In this document: piece by piece, positions 1 through 7,703 of the stretch
Layout: every line of letters begins with the position of its first letter
Numbering within the stretch: position 1 is the first letter of the stretch
NCBI RefSeq assembly: GCF_026241895.1
Contig: NZ_JAPJIV010000010.1
Coordinates: 119,868 to 183,867, forward strand
Direction of reading: 5' to 3'
Origin: Pseudomonas sp. RIT-562
GTDB taxonomy: Bacteria > Pseudomonadota > Gammaproteobacteria > Pseudomonadales > Pseudomonadaceae
DNA: 64,000 nucleotides
Program-made: the position numbers and the translations under genes
Notes under the pieces: generated by a model
The model's input: the letters and a program-made list of their open reading frames with translations, nothing else
Database searches by the model: none
What the model was told of the DNA's origin: nothing

Positions 1-2
1 TG

Positions 3-461
3 GTCGAGCGCGCGATCACCGAACTGGCCGTGCAACACGCTACGGCCGAGCAGATTGCCGAGTTGCGCCAGATGGTCAACGACGAGCGTGACAGCTTCTC
101 CCGCGGTGATCGCGGCGCCGGCATCCGCCTGTCTGGCGAGTTCCACCTGAAGCTGGCCGAAGCGGCGAAGAATGCTCCGCTGATCAGCTTCCAGCGCAGC
201 CTGGTGTCGCAAACCTCACTGATCATTGCCCAGTACGAAAGCGGCAATCGCTCCCACTGCTCGTATGACGAGCACACCCAGTTGATCGACGCCATCGAGG
301 CGCGCAATGGTGAGCTGGCGGTGGACTTGATGATGCATCACATGGATCACATCGACAGCAAACTCAATCTCGACGAGGAAAGTGCGTCGGATGATCTGCA
401 TGCGGTGTTCTCGCATTTGTTGCAGACCAAGAAGCCTGGGCGGCCGAGCGCCAAGCTTTAA
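3..461 (+). CDS. GntR-family regulator, C-terminal FCD domain (5' end outside window)
   Basis: The reading frame is open from the first base of the window, so only the C-terminal part (about 152 residues) is visible and the HTH lies upstream. The visible part is helical and ends in a HMDHI-type motif, with other His and acidic residues (FHLKL, YDEH) spaced as in FCD ligand/metal-binding domains of FadR-subfamily GntR regulators. It faces the purine operon tail to tail and shares a bidirectional terminator with guaD. A role in purine or nitrogen catabolism is suggested only by position. Confidence 0.85.
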   Translation, partial: VERAITELAVQHATAEQIAELRQMVNDERDSFSRGDRGAGIRLSGEFHLKLAEAAKNAPLISFQRSLVSQTSLIIAQYESGNRSHCSYDEHTQLIDAIEARNGELAVDLMMHHMDHIDSKLNLDEESASDDLHAVFSHLLQTKKPGRPSAKL

Positions 462-479
462 GTCAGATCGAGTTGCGGC

Positions 480-546
480 CATCGCGAGCAGGCTCACTCC
501 TACAGGGAAATGCATTTCAAATGTAGGAGTGAGCCTGCTCGCGATG
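480..546. repeat. REP-type palindrome
   Basis: Two perfect 25-bp inverted arms (480-504 and 522-546) around a 17-nt loop, of the 'GAGTGAGCCTGCTCGCGA' REP class that recurs at 44.3 and 61.1 kb. Typical of fluorescens-group Pseudomonas intergenic DNA. Confidence 0.9.
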
Positions 547-563
547 ACTATTGTTCAGGCAAT

Positions 564-602
564 AAAAATCCCCCGGGGCTGAACTGCGCCGGGGGATTTT
601 TT
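564..602. terminator. Bidirectional intrinsic terminator
   Basis: A-run, GC-rich stem (ATCCCCCGG paired with CCGGGGGAT) and T-run on both strands. It can terminate the regulator from the left and guaD from the right. Confidence 0.9.
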
Positions 603-615
603 ATGCATGGAAGAA

Positions 616-1920
616 TTAGCGCTGGTGCACCTGATTCCCCGCCGCATAGGTCTGCAACACCGTCCGGTCATCCCCCAGCGTCATCAGCACAAATAACGTC
701 TCGGCAATGTTATTGGCCTGCTTCAAGCGATAGCTCAGCAGCGGCGTGGCGTTGTAGTCCAGCACCAGGAAGTCGGCATCGGTGCCCGGTTTCAGTGTGC
801 CGATCTTGTCTTCCAGGCGCAGCGCCCGGGCGCCGCCCAACGTTGCCAGGTACAGCGACTTGAAGGGGCTCAGCCGCGCACCTTGCAGCTGCATGACCTT
901 GTAAGCTTCGTTCAGCGTCTGCAACAGCGAGAAGCTGGTGCCGCCGCCAACGTCCGTGCCCAGGCCGACATTCAGCTTGTGCTTCTCGGCCATTGGCAGG
1001 TTGAACAGGCCGCTGCCGAGGAAGAAGTTCGAAGTCGGGCAGAAGGCGATGGCTGAGCCGGTTTCCGCCAGCCGTGCACACTCGTCGTCGCACAGGTGCA
1101 CGCCGTGGGCGAACACCGAGCGCTCGCCCAGCAGCTGGTAGTGATCGTAGACGTCGAGGTAGCCCTTGCGCTCCGGGAACAGCTCCTTGACCCACTCGAT
1201 TTCCTTGAGGTTTTCGCTGATGTGGGTCTGCATGTACAGGTCGGGGTACTCGCCGAGCAACTGGCCTGCCAGGGTCAGTTGTTCCGGGGTGCTGGTCGGG
1301 GCGAAGCGCGGGGTCACGGCGTAGTGCAGGCGACCCTTGCCGTGCCAGCGTTCGATCAGCGCCTTGCTTTCCACGTAGCTGGATTCGGCAGTGTCGGTCA
1401 GGTAGTCCGGGGCGTTGCGGTCCATCATCACCTTGCCGGCGATCATGCGCAGGTCCAGCTGTTCGGCGGCTTCAAAGAACGAATTCACCGATTGCGGATG
1501 CACGCTGCCGAATACCAGGGCGGTGGTGGTGCCGTTGCGCAGCAATTCCTTGATGAAAATGCCCGCCACTTCATCGGCGTGAGCTTTGTCGGCGAACTGG
1601 CTTTCGCAAGGGAAGGTGTAGGTGTTGAGCCAGTCCAGCAACTGCTCGCCGTAGGCGCCGACCATGCCGGTTTGCGGCAAGTGGATATGCGTGTCGATGA
1701 AGCCCGGGGTGATCAGGGCGTCCTGATAATGGTTGATCTCGATGTCTGCCGGCAGGGTCGGCAGCAGGTCGCTGGCGTGGCCGAGCGCGCTGATCTGGCC
1801 GTTATCCACCACCAGCAGGCCGTCTTCGAAATACTCATAAGACGCCTCGATACCCACTTCGGCGGGGTCGGCGATGCTGTGCAGAATGGCGGCGCGGTAA
1901 GCTTTGCGAGTCAGAGGCAT
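616..1920 (-). CDS. guaD: Guanine deaminase
   Basis: Zn-dependent amidohydrolase (434 aa) deaminating guanine to xanthine, which feeds the xanthine dehydrogenase encoded upstream. Metal-binding HxH is at residues 78-80 (DTHIHLPQ), followed by QTHISE and the late GTDVGGG motif, all typical of the GuaD/ATZ-TRZ family; length is normal. The ATG at 1920 is preferred over an in-frame TTG four codons upstream. It is the last gene of the leftward xdhA-xdhB-xdhC-guaD operon and starts 8 nt after the xdhC stop, so it is probably translationally coupled. Confidence 0.95.
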   Translation of the reverse strand: MPLTRKAYRAAILHSIADPAEVGIEASYEYFEDGLLVVDNGQISALGHASDLLPTLPADIEINHYQDALITPGFIDTHIHLPQTGMVGAYGEQLLDWLNTYTFPCESQFADKAHADEVAGIFIKELLRNGTTTALVFGSVHPQSVNSFFEAAEQLDLRMIAGKVMMDRNAPDYLTDTAESSYVESKALIERWHGKGRLHYAVTPRFAPTSTPEQLTLAGQLLGEYPDLYMQTHISENLKEIEWVKELFPERKGYLDVYDHYQLLGERSVFAHGVHLCDDECARLAETGSAIAFCPTSNFFLGSGLFNLPMAEKHKLNVGLGTDVGGGTSFSLLQTLNEAYKVMQLQGARLSPFKSLYLATLGGARALRLEDKIGTLKPGTDADFLVLDYNATPLLSYRLKQANNIAETLFVLMTLGDDRTVLQTYAAGNQVHQR

Positions 1921-1928
1921 GGTATTTC

Positions 1929-2774
1929 TCAACGGGTGGCTTGGCTGCGACGTGAAGCCGGCAGCAGTTTGGCAATCGATGATCCGGCGCTGGCAGTCTG
2001 CTGGCCGAAACTGGCGTTATAGGTGGCGATGATTTCGCCGGCGATGGAGATGGCGATTTCTACAGGCAACTTGCCTTTGACTTCGCCAATGCCCATCGGG
2101 CAGCGCATGCGTTGCAGCACGGCGCTATCAAATCCGCGGTCGCGCAGGCGGTGTTCGAACTTCACTCGTTTGGTTTTCGAGCCGATCAGGCCGAAGTAAG
2201 TGAAGTCGTTGCGCTTGAGCAGTGCGGCGGTGAGTTCGAGGTCGAGCTGGTGGTTGTGGGTCATGACGATGCAGTAGCTGCCCGCAGGCAGGTTATCGAT
2301 TTCATCCACAGGCTCCTCGCTGATGATTTTGCGCACGCCGTGGGGGATCTGCTCGGGAAATTCTGCTTCCCGCGAGTCGATCCAGCGCACCCGGCACGGC
2401 AGGCTGGCGAGCAGCGGCACGAGTGCCCGGCCGACATGCCCGGCACCGAATACGGCGATTTGCGCCTGCACCTGGCCCATCGGTTCGAACAGCAAAACGG
2501 TCACTCCGCCGCAGCATTGGCCGAGGCTGGCGCCAAGGCTGAAGCGTTCAAGGTGGGTGTCCTGCCTGCCGCTGGCGAGCATCTCGCGGGCGATCTGCAT
2601 GGCCTTGTATTCCAGGTGCCCGCCACCGATGGTGTCGAAGGACTGGTTGACGCTGATGACCATTTTCGAGCCGGCGTTACGCGGAGTCGAGCCGAGTTCT
2701 TCGATGATGGTGACCAGCACGCAGGGTTCTCCCTGGTGTTGCAGGTCGGCGAGGGCGTCGATCCAGTTGTACAT
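1929..2774 (-). CDS. xdhC: Xanthine dehydrogenase accessory protein XdhC
   Basis: 281-aa XdhC/CoxI-family protein that binds molybdenum cofactor, promotes its sulfuration and delivers it to XdhB. It has an N-terminal XdhC segment (ITIIEELGSTPRNAGSKM-type) and a Rossmann region (IAVFGAGHVGRALVP). The ATG at 2774 has a GAGGTGAAT ribosome site; the longer frame would add 24 residues translated from the REP hairpin, so it is rejected. Separated from xdhB by that REP. Confidence 0.94.
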   Translation of the reverse strand: MYNWIDALADLQHQGEPCVLVTIIEELGSTPRNAGSKMVISVNQSFDTIGGGHLEYKAMQIAREMLASGRQDTHLERFSLGASLGQCCGGVTVLLFEPMGQVQAQIAVFGAGHVGRALVPLLASLPCRVRWIDSREAEFPEQIPHGVRKIISEEPVDEIDNLPAGSYCIVMTHNHQLDLELTAALLKRNDFTYFGLIGSKTKRVKFEHRLRDRGFDSAVLQRMRCPMGIGEVKGKLPVEIAISIAGEIIATYNASFGQQTASAGSSIAKLLPASRRSQATR

Positions 2775-2810
2775 ATTCACCTCAACATCTGTGTTGTTTG
2801 TGCCGGCCTC

Positions 2811-2876
2811 TTCGCGAGCAAGCCCGCTCCCACATTTGGAATGCATTCCCCCTGTGGGAGCGGGCTTGCTCGCGAA
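2811..2876. repeat. REP palindrome between xdhB and xdhC
   Basis: Perfect 24-bp arms (2811-2834 and 2853-2876), 18-nt loop, 'GGGAGCGGGCTTGCTCGCGA' class. Its position inside the operon suggests it could stabilise the xdhAB message or set differential expression. Confidence 0.9.
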
Positions 2877-2891
2877 GGCCGCGCCGCGGTC

Positions 2892-5291
2892 TTAAAGCGA
2901 AGCCAACTCAGCCTCAGCCTCAACCGCTTTCGCCACCGTCAACTGCCGCATCTGCTCACACCCCCAAAGCACCCGCTCCGGTGTCGCCGGTGCGTCGATC
3001 TTCGGTTGATGCTTGTAGTCGCCCAGGCTTGCCACCGCATCCTTGATCGCGCACCAGGCCGCGATACCCAGCATGAACGGCGGCTCGCCGACCGCCTTGG
3101 AATGGAACACCGTGTCTTCCGGGTTCTTGCGGTTTTCCACCAGCTTCACCCGCAGGTCCAGCGGCATGTCCGCCACCGCCGGGATCTTGTAGCTGGCCGG
3201 GCCGTTGGTCATCAGCTTGCCCTTGTTGTTCCACACCAGCTCTTCCATGGTCAGCCAGCCCATGCCCTGGATGAAACCGCCCTCGACCTGGCCGATGTCG
3301 ATAGCCGGGTTCAGCGAGGCGCCGACGTCGTGCAGGATGTCGGTGCGCAGCATCTTGTACTCGCCGGTCAGGGTGTCGATGATCACCTCGCAGCAGGCGG
3401 CACCGAAGGCGAAGTAGTAGAACGGCCGCCCCCGCGCCTGGCTGCGGTCGTAAAAGATTTTCGGGGTCTTGTAGAACCCGGTGCTCGACAGCGAAACCTG
3501 GGCAAAGTAGGCCTGCTGGATCAATGCTTCAAACGTCAGGATGTGATCGCGAACCCGCACATGGCCGTTGTGGAATTCCACGTCCTCTTCGCTGACCTTG
3601 TACTGGCGCGCAGCAAATTCCACCAGGCGTTTCTTGATGATCTCCGCAGCGTTCTGCGCGGCTTTACCGTTCAGGTCGGCACCGCTGGAAGCCGCAGTCG
3701 GCGAAGTGTTCGGCACCTTGTCGGTGTTGGTCGCGGTGATCTGCACCCGGTCCATTTCCACCTGGAACACTTCGGCCACCACCTGCGCCACCTTGGTGTT
3801 CAGGCCCTGGCCCATTTCGGTGCCGCCATGGTTCAGGTGGATGCTGCCGTCGGTGTAGACGTGGATCAGCGCACCGGCCTGGTTGAGGAAGCTGGCGGTG
3901 AACGAGATACCGAATTTTACCGGGGTCAGCGCCAGGCCTTTTTTCAGGATCGGGCTGTTGGCGTTGTAGCGCCGGATCGCTTCGCGGCGCTCGGCATACT
4001 GGCTGCTTTCTTCGAGTTCGGCGGTCATTTCCTCGAGCATGTTGTGCTCGACGGTCTGGTAATAGTGGGTGACGTTGCGCTCGGTCTTGCCGTAGTAGTT
4101 GGCCTTGCGCACCGCCAGCGGGTCGAGGCCCAGGTGCCGGGCAATCGCGTCCATCACTTCCTCGATGGCGACCATGCCTTGTGGTCCGCCAAAGCCCCGG
4201 TAGGCAGTGTTGGACGCGGTGTTGGTCTTGCAGCGGTGCCCGTTGATGGTCGCATCGCCCAGGTAATACGAGTTGTCGGAGTGGAACATCGCGCGGTCGA
4301 CGATCGACGCCGACAGGTCCGGCGAGCAGCCGCAGTTGCCGGCCAGATCCAGGGCAATGCCATGCAGGCGACCGGTGCTGTCGAAGCCCACGTCGTATTC
4401 GACATAGAACGGGTGGCGCTTGCCGGTCATCAGCATGTCTTCGACCCGCGGCAGGCGCATCTTGGTTGGCTGGCCGGTGAGGTGGGCGATGACCGCGCAC
4501 AGGCACGCCGGGCTTGCGGCCTGGGTTTCCTTGCCACCAAAACCGCCGCCCATGCGACGCATGTCGACCACAATCTTGTTCATCGACACGTCCAGCACTT
4601 CGGCCACCAGCTTCTGCACCTCGGTGGGGTTTTGCGTGGAGCAGTACACGATCATGCCGCCGTCTTCGGTCGGCATCACCGAGGAAATCTGGGTTTCCAG
4701 GTAGAAGTGTTCCTGGCCGCCGATGTGCAACGTGCCCTGGATGCGATGCTCGGCAGTCGCCAATGCACCGGCCGAATCGCCGCGCTGATGGGTGTGGCTA
4801 TCGAGCACAAAGTGCCGCTTGCGCAGGGCCTCGACCACGTCCAGCACCGGTTCCAGGTCTTCATATTCGATGATCGCTGCCATCGCCGCTTTGCGCGCGG
4901 TGTCCAGGTCTTTCGCCGCGACGGCGAGCACCGGTTGACCGACAAATTGCACATCATCGATGGCCAGCAGTGGGTCGCCCGGCATCAAGGGGCCGATGTC
5001 CTTCAGGCCCGGCACGTCTTCGTGGGTGATGGCGATGCGCACGCCTTCAAACGCGTAGCATGGCTTGGTGTCGATGCTGATGATTTTCGCGTGAGCGCGA
5101 TCCGACAGCCGTGCGTAAACGTGCAGCTGGTTGGGGAATTCCAGGCGGTCGTCGATGTACTGCGCTTCGCCGGACACATGTTTGGCGGCGCTTTCGTGCT
5201 TGACGCTGCGGCCGACACCGGTGGTCAGGTCCTTGGCGAACAGTTCAGCCAGTTCGGCTTGGGTCTTCTCTACAGCGTGATGATTAGACAT
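2892..5291 (-). CDS. xdhB: Xanthine dehydrogenase, molybdopterin-binding large subunit
   Basis: 799-aa Mo subunit that oxidises hypoxanthine and xanthine to urate with XdhA. It shows the a/b hammerhead N-domain, the GGGFGGKE molybdopterin motif near residue 340, an AYRGFGGPQG loop, and the late GEPPFMLGIAAWCAIKDA segment containing the conserved active-site Glu of xanthine oxidases. Length fits the bacterial XdhB family. Its start overlaps the 3' end of xdhA by 8 nt, which indicates coupling. Confidence 0.96.
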   Translation of the reverse strand: MSNHHAVEKTQAELAELFAKDLTTGVGRSVKHESAAKHVSGEAQYIDDRLEFPNQLHVYARLSDRAHAKIISIDTKPCYAFEGVRIAITHEDVPGLKDIGPLMPGDPLLAIDDVQFVGQPVLAVAAKDLDTARKAAMAAIIEYEDLEPVLDVVEALRKRHFVLDSHTHQRGDSAGALATAEHRIQGTLHIGGQEHFYLETQISSVMPTEDGGMIVYCSTQNPTEVQKLVAEVLDVSMNKIVVDMRRMGGGFGGKETQAASPACLCAVIAHLTGQPTKMRLPRVEDMLMTGKRHPFYVEYDVGFDSTGRLHGIALDLAGNCGCSPDLSASIVDRAMFHSDNSYYLGDATINGHRCKTNTASNTAYRGFGGPQGMVAIEEVMDAIARHLGLDPLAVRKANYYGKTERNVTHYYQTVEHNMLEEMTAELEESSQYAERREAIRRYNANSPILKKGLALTPVKFGISFTASFLNQAGALIHVYTDGSIHLNHGGTEMGQGLNTKVAQVVAEVFQVEMDRVQITATNTDKVPNTSPTAASSGADLNGKAAQNAAEIIKKRLVEFAARQYKVSEEDVEFHNGHVRVRDHILTFEALIQQAYFAQVSLSSTGFYKTPKIFYDRSQARGRPFYYFAFGAACCEVIIDTLTGEYKMLRTDILHDVGASLNPAIDIGQVEGGFIQGMGWLTMEELVWNNKGKLMTNGPASYKIPAVADMPLDLRVKLVENRKNPEDTVFHSKAVGEPPFMLGIAAWCAIKDAVASLGDYKHQPKIDAPATPERVLWGCEQMRQLTVAKAVEAEAELASL

Positions 5292-6738
5292 AAGCGGTCA
5301 CCCGAGTCTCGATGTGCGGTGTTTGCAGTTCGATGAAGTATTTGCGCAGCAGGTTCTGCGCGCTCAGCAGGCGGTATTCCTTGCTGGCGCGGAAGTCCGA
5401 GAGCGGGGTGAAATCTTGCGCCAGGGCCGCGCAGGCGCGTTCGACGGTGGCGTGGTTGAACGGCGCGCCGAGCAATACGCTTTCACAGTTGTTTGCGCGT
5501 TTGGGAATTGCCGCCATGCCACCGAAGGCCACGCGGGCATCGGCGATCACGCCGTTTTCAATGCGCAGGTTGAACGCGGCGCAGACTGCGGAGATGTCAT
5601 CGTCCAGGCGTTTGGAAACCTTGTAGGCGCGGAACAGCTGTTCGGCGCTGGCGCGGGGCACGATGATCTTTTCGATGAACTCGCTTTCCTGGCGCGCGGT
5701 GACCCGGTAATCGATGAAGTAGTCCTCCAGGGCCAGGGTGCGCCGGGTCTCGCCTTTGCACAAAACGATCTGCGCGCCCAATGCGATCAGCAGCGGTGGC
5801 GAGTCGCCGATTGGCGAGGCGTTGCCGATGTTGCCGCCCAGGGTGCCCTGGTTGCGGATCTGCAAGGAGGCGAAGCGTTGCAGCAACTCACCAAAGTCCG
5901 GGTACTCGGCTTTCAGTGCTTCGTAGCAGTCGGAGAGGGCAGTGGCGGCGCCGATTTCCAGGCGGTCGTCAAAGCGCTCGATGCGTTTCATCTCGGCGAC
6001 GTTGCCAACGTAGATCATCACCGGCAAGGTGCGGTGGAACTGCGTGACTTCCAGCGCCAGGTCGGTGCCGCCAGCCAGCAGGCGGGCTTGCGGGTAGGCG
6101 TCGTAGAGGTCGGCGAGGTCGGCCACGGTCAGCGGTACCAGGCAGCGTTTGTCGCCGCTGTTCAGTTCGCCGATATCGGTCGGTGCGATGGCCTTCAGGC
6201 GGGCGATGGTCTCGACTTCACGGGCATCGAACTGGTCCGCCTGCTTGCCGCAGCAGGACTGCTCGGCCGCTTCCAGGATCGGCCGATAGCCCGTGCAGCG
6301 GCACAGGTTGCCGGCCAGCGCTTCGTGGGCCTTGTGCGAGTCGGGCTGATCGCTGTTTTTCTGCAGGGCGAACAGCGACATCACGAAGCCCGGGGTACAG
6401 AAGCCGCACTGCGAGCCATGGCATTCGACCATGGCTTTCTGCACGCTGTGCAGCTCGCCCTGGTGCTTGAGGTCTTCAACGCTGATCAGCTGTTTGCCAT
6501 GCAATGAGGAGACGAACGTCAGGCACGAATTGAGGCTGCGATAACGAATGTGCTCGCGGCCCGCGTCGTCCGTCTGCAACTCGCCGACCACCACGGTGCA
6601 GGCGCCGCAGTCACCGCTGGCGCAGCCTTCTTTGGTGCCGGGTTTGCCCACATGGTCGCGCAGATAATTGAGCACGGTCAGGTTCGGGTCCAGGGCGTGC
6701 TCACTACGGAGTTCCTGGTTTAGTAAAAACTGGATCAC
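5284..6738 (-). CDS. xdhA: Xanthine dehydrogenase, FeS/FAD small subunit
   Basis: 484-aa subunit carrying electrons from the Mo centre to FAD and NAD. The N-terminal plant-type 2Fe-2S cluster uses C39, C44 and C47 (CASGDCGAC). A second 2Fe-2S domain has CGFCTPG and CRCTGYRPI. The C-terminal half is a FAD-binding domain (LLAGGTDLALE, TLGGNIGNASPIGD). First gene of the operon; promoter and operator-like repeats lie upstream at 6.78-6.83 kb. Confidence 0.96.
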   Translation of the reverse strand: MIQFLLNQELRSEHALDPNLTVLNYLRDHVGKPGTKEGCASGDCGACTVVVGELQTDDAGREHIRYRSLNSCLTFVSSLHGKQLISVEDLKHQGELHSVQKAMVECHGSQCGFCTPGFVMSLFALQKNSDQPDSHKAHEALAGNLCRCTGYRPILEAAEQSCCGKQADQFDAREVETIARLKAIAPTDIGELNSGDKRCLVPLTVADLADLYDAYPQARLLAGGTDLALEVTQFHRTLPVMIYVGNVAEMKRIERFDDRLEIGAATALSDCYEALKAEYPDFGELLQRFASLQIRNQGTLGGNIGNASPIGDSPPLLIALGAQIVLCKGETRRTLALEDYFIDYRVTARQESEFIEKIIVPRASAEQLFRAYKVSKRLDDDISAVCAAFNLRIENGVIADARVAFGGMAAIPKRANNCESVLLGAPFNHATVERACAALAQDFTPLSDFRASKEYRLLSAQNLLRKYFIELQTPHIETRVTAYV

Positions 6739-6783
6739 GGAAGGCCTCGCAGACTCATTATTGTTGTTAACCGCTTTGCACCG

Positions 6784-6811
6784 AATTTATCAGGTCTGAC
6801 TTTTCGGTCAA
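6784..6811 (-). promoter_or_regulatory. Probable xdhA promoter
   Basis: On the minus strand TTGACC (6806-6811), 16-nt spacer, TAAATT (6784-6789), ending about 45 nt before the xdhA ATG. The -35 box lies inside the operator-like repeats at 6797-6833, so binding there would affect initiation. Confidence 0.55.
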
Positions 6812-6833
6812 TGATTTTCTGACTTAAAGGTCA
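6797..6833. promoter_or_regulatory. Tandem operator-like palindromes upstream of xdhA
   Basis: Two 14-bp elements, TGACTTTTCGGTCA (6797-6810) and TGACTTAAAGGTCA (6820-6833), each a TGAC/GTCA inverted repeat, 23 bp apart and overlapping the predicted xdhA -35 box. The divergent GntR product is the likely ligand, by inference. Confidence 0.5.
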
Positions 6834-7041
6834 GGAAATAACATTTTGGCGATCAACAGCGCGTTCCAGTCAGTATTGACCCTGTCGGGGGGCAGGTTTT
6901 TTTATTGGCTTTTTTTCCGGCTTTTTTTTTAGAGTCTTGCGTAAATCGTGCCAAAAACCGCCGCGTGGGCACTCCGCCATGACCCCTCATGTGCGCTACA
7001 CTGCGCCGCCTGTGCAGATCGAAAGAGTTTGAAGGACAATC

Positions 7042-7701
7042 ATGACGTTCAAGGCGCCGGACAGCCTCGCCGAGCAAATCGCTCACCACCTCGCCGAACG
7101 CATCATTCGCGGTGAAATGAAGCCCGGAGAGCGGATCCAGGAACAGAAGGTCACGCTGGCCCTCAATGTCAGTCGCGGCTCGGTCCGTGAGGCCCTGCTG
7201 ATCCTCGAACGCCGGCACCTGGTCGCGATCCTGCCGCGACGGGGCGCGCACGTCACCGAATTGACCGTGCACAAGGTGCAGAGCCTGTGCACGCTGATGA
7301 GCGAGCTGTACATCCTGCTCGGCAATGCCGTGGCGGCCGGCTGGCAGGTCCAGGCGGACATGGCGCCGTTCGTGCAGATCCAGCAGCGCCTGACCGACAG
7401 TTACGAACGCCAGGACATCCGCACCTTCGTCGATGACAGCTTCAACGTGATGCGCGCGGCTTATCCATTCGCCGACAACCCGTATCTGCAGGAAACCGTC
7501 GAGAATCTGCAGCCGGCCATGAGCCGCGCCTACTTCCTCGCCCTGGACCTGCGCAAGGCATCGATGAGCGAGTTCCTCGAACTGTTCGAGCGCCTGCTCG
7601 CCGCCGTATTGGCCCGGGACTTCCCGCAGATCCGTGAAGTGCTGACGGCCTACGCCCAGCGCAGCAGCGATCTGGTGGTTTCCGCCCTGACGGACGCTTA
7701 A
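7042..7701 (+). CDS. GntR-family transcriptional regulator (FCD type)
   Basis: 219 aa. The winged-helix GntR domain covers residues 8-75 (IIRGEMKPGERIQEQKVTLALNVSRGSVREALLILERRHLV). An all-helical FCD-like effector domain follows. It diverges from the xdh operon and is the obvious candidate to control it; the effector may be a purine or urate, which is inference from position. The gene ends 2 nt before the smc GTG start, so smc may be partly expressed by read-through and coupling. Confidence 0.92.
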   Translation: MTFKAPDSLAEQIAHHLAERIIRGEMKPGERIQEQKVTLALNVSRGSVREALLILERRHLVAILPRRGAHVTELTVHKVQSLCTLMSELYILLGNAVAAGWQVQADMAPFVQIQQRLTDSYERQDIRTFVDDSFNVMRAAYPFADNPYLQETVENLQPAMSRAYFLALDLRKASMSEFLELFERLLAAVLARDFPQIREVLTAYAQRSSDLVVSALTDA

Positions 7702-7703
7702 GC

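Larger units (their letters stand above)
6739..7041. other. xdhA/GntR divergent intergenic region with T-tracts
   Basis: 303-bp divergent region. Besides the promoter and repeats it holds a small CCTG/CAGG hairpin (6881-6896) followed by T7, then two further runs of seven to ten T, each preceded by GGC or CGGC (to about 6930). This resembles a rightward terminator, although no rightward gene lies upstream; it may insulate the GntR gene from the divergent promoter. Confidence 0.5.

Noticed and set aside
2112..5336. 1,074-aa open frame on the plus strand opposite xdhB and xdhC
   Set aside because: High-GC antisense shadow; the opposite strand encodes clear XdhB, XdhC and part of XdhA with family motifs.
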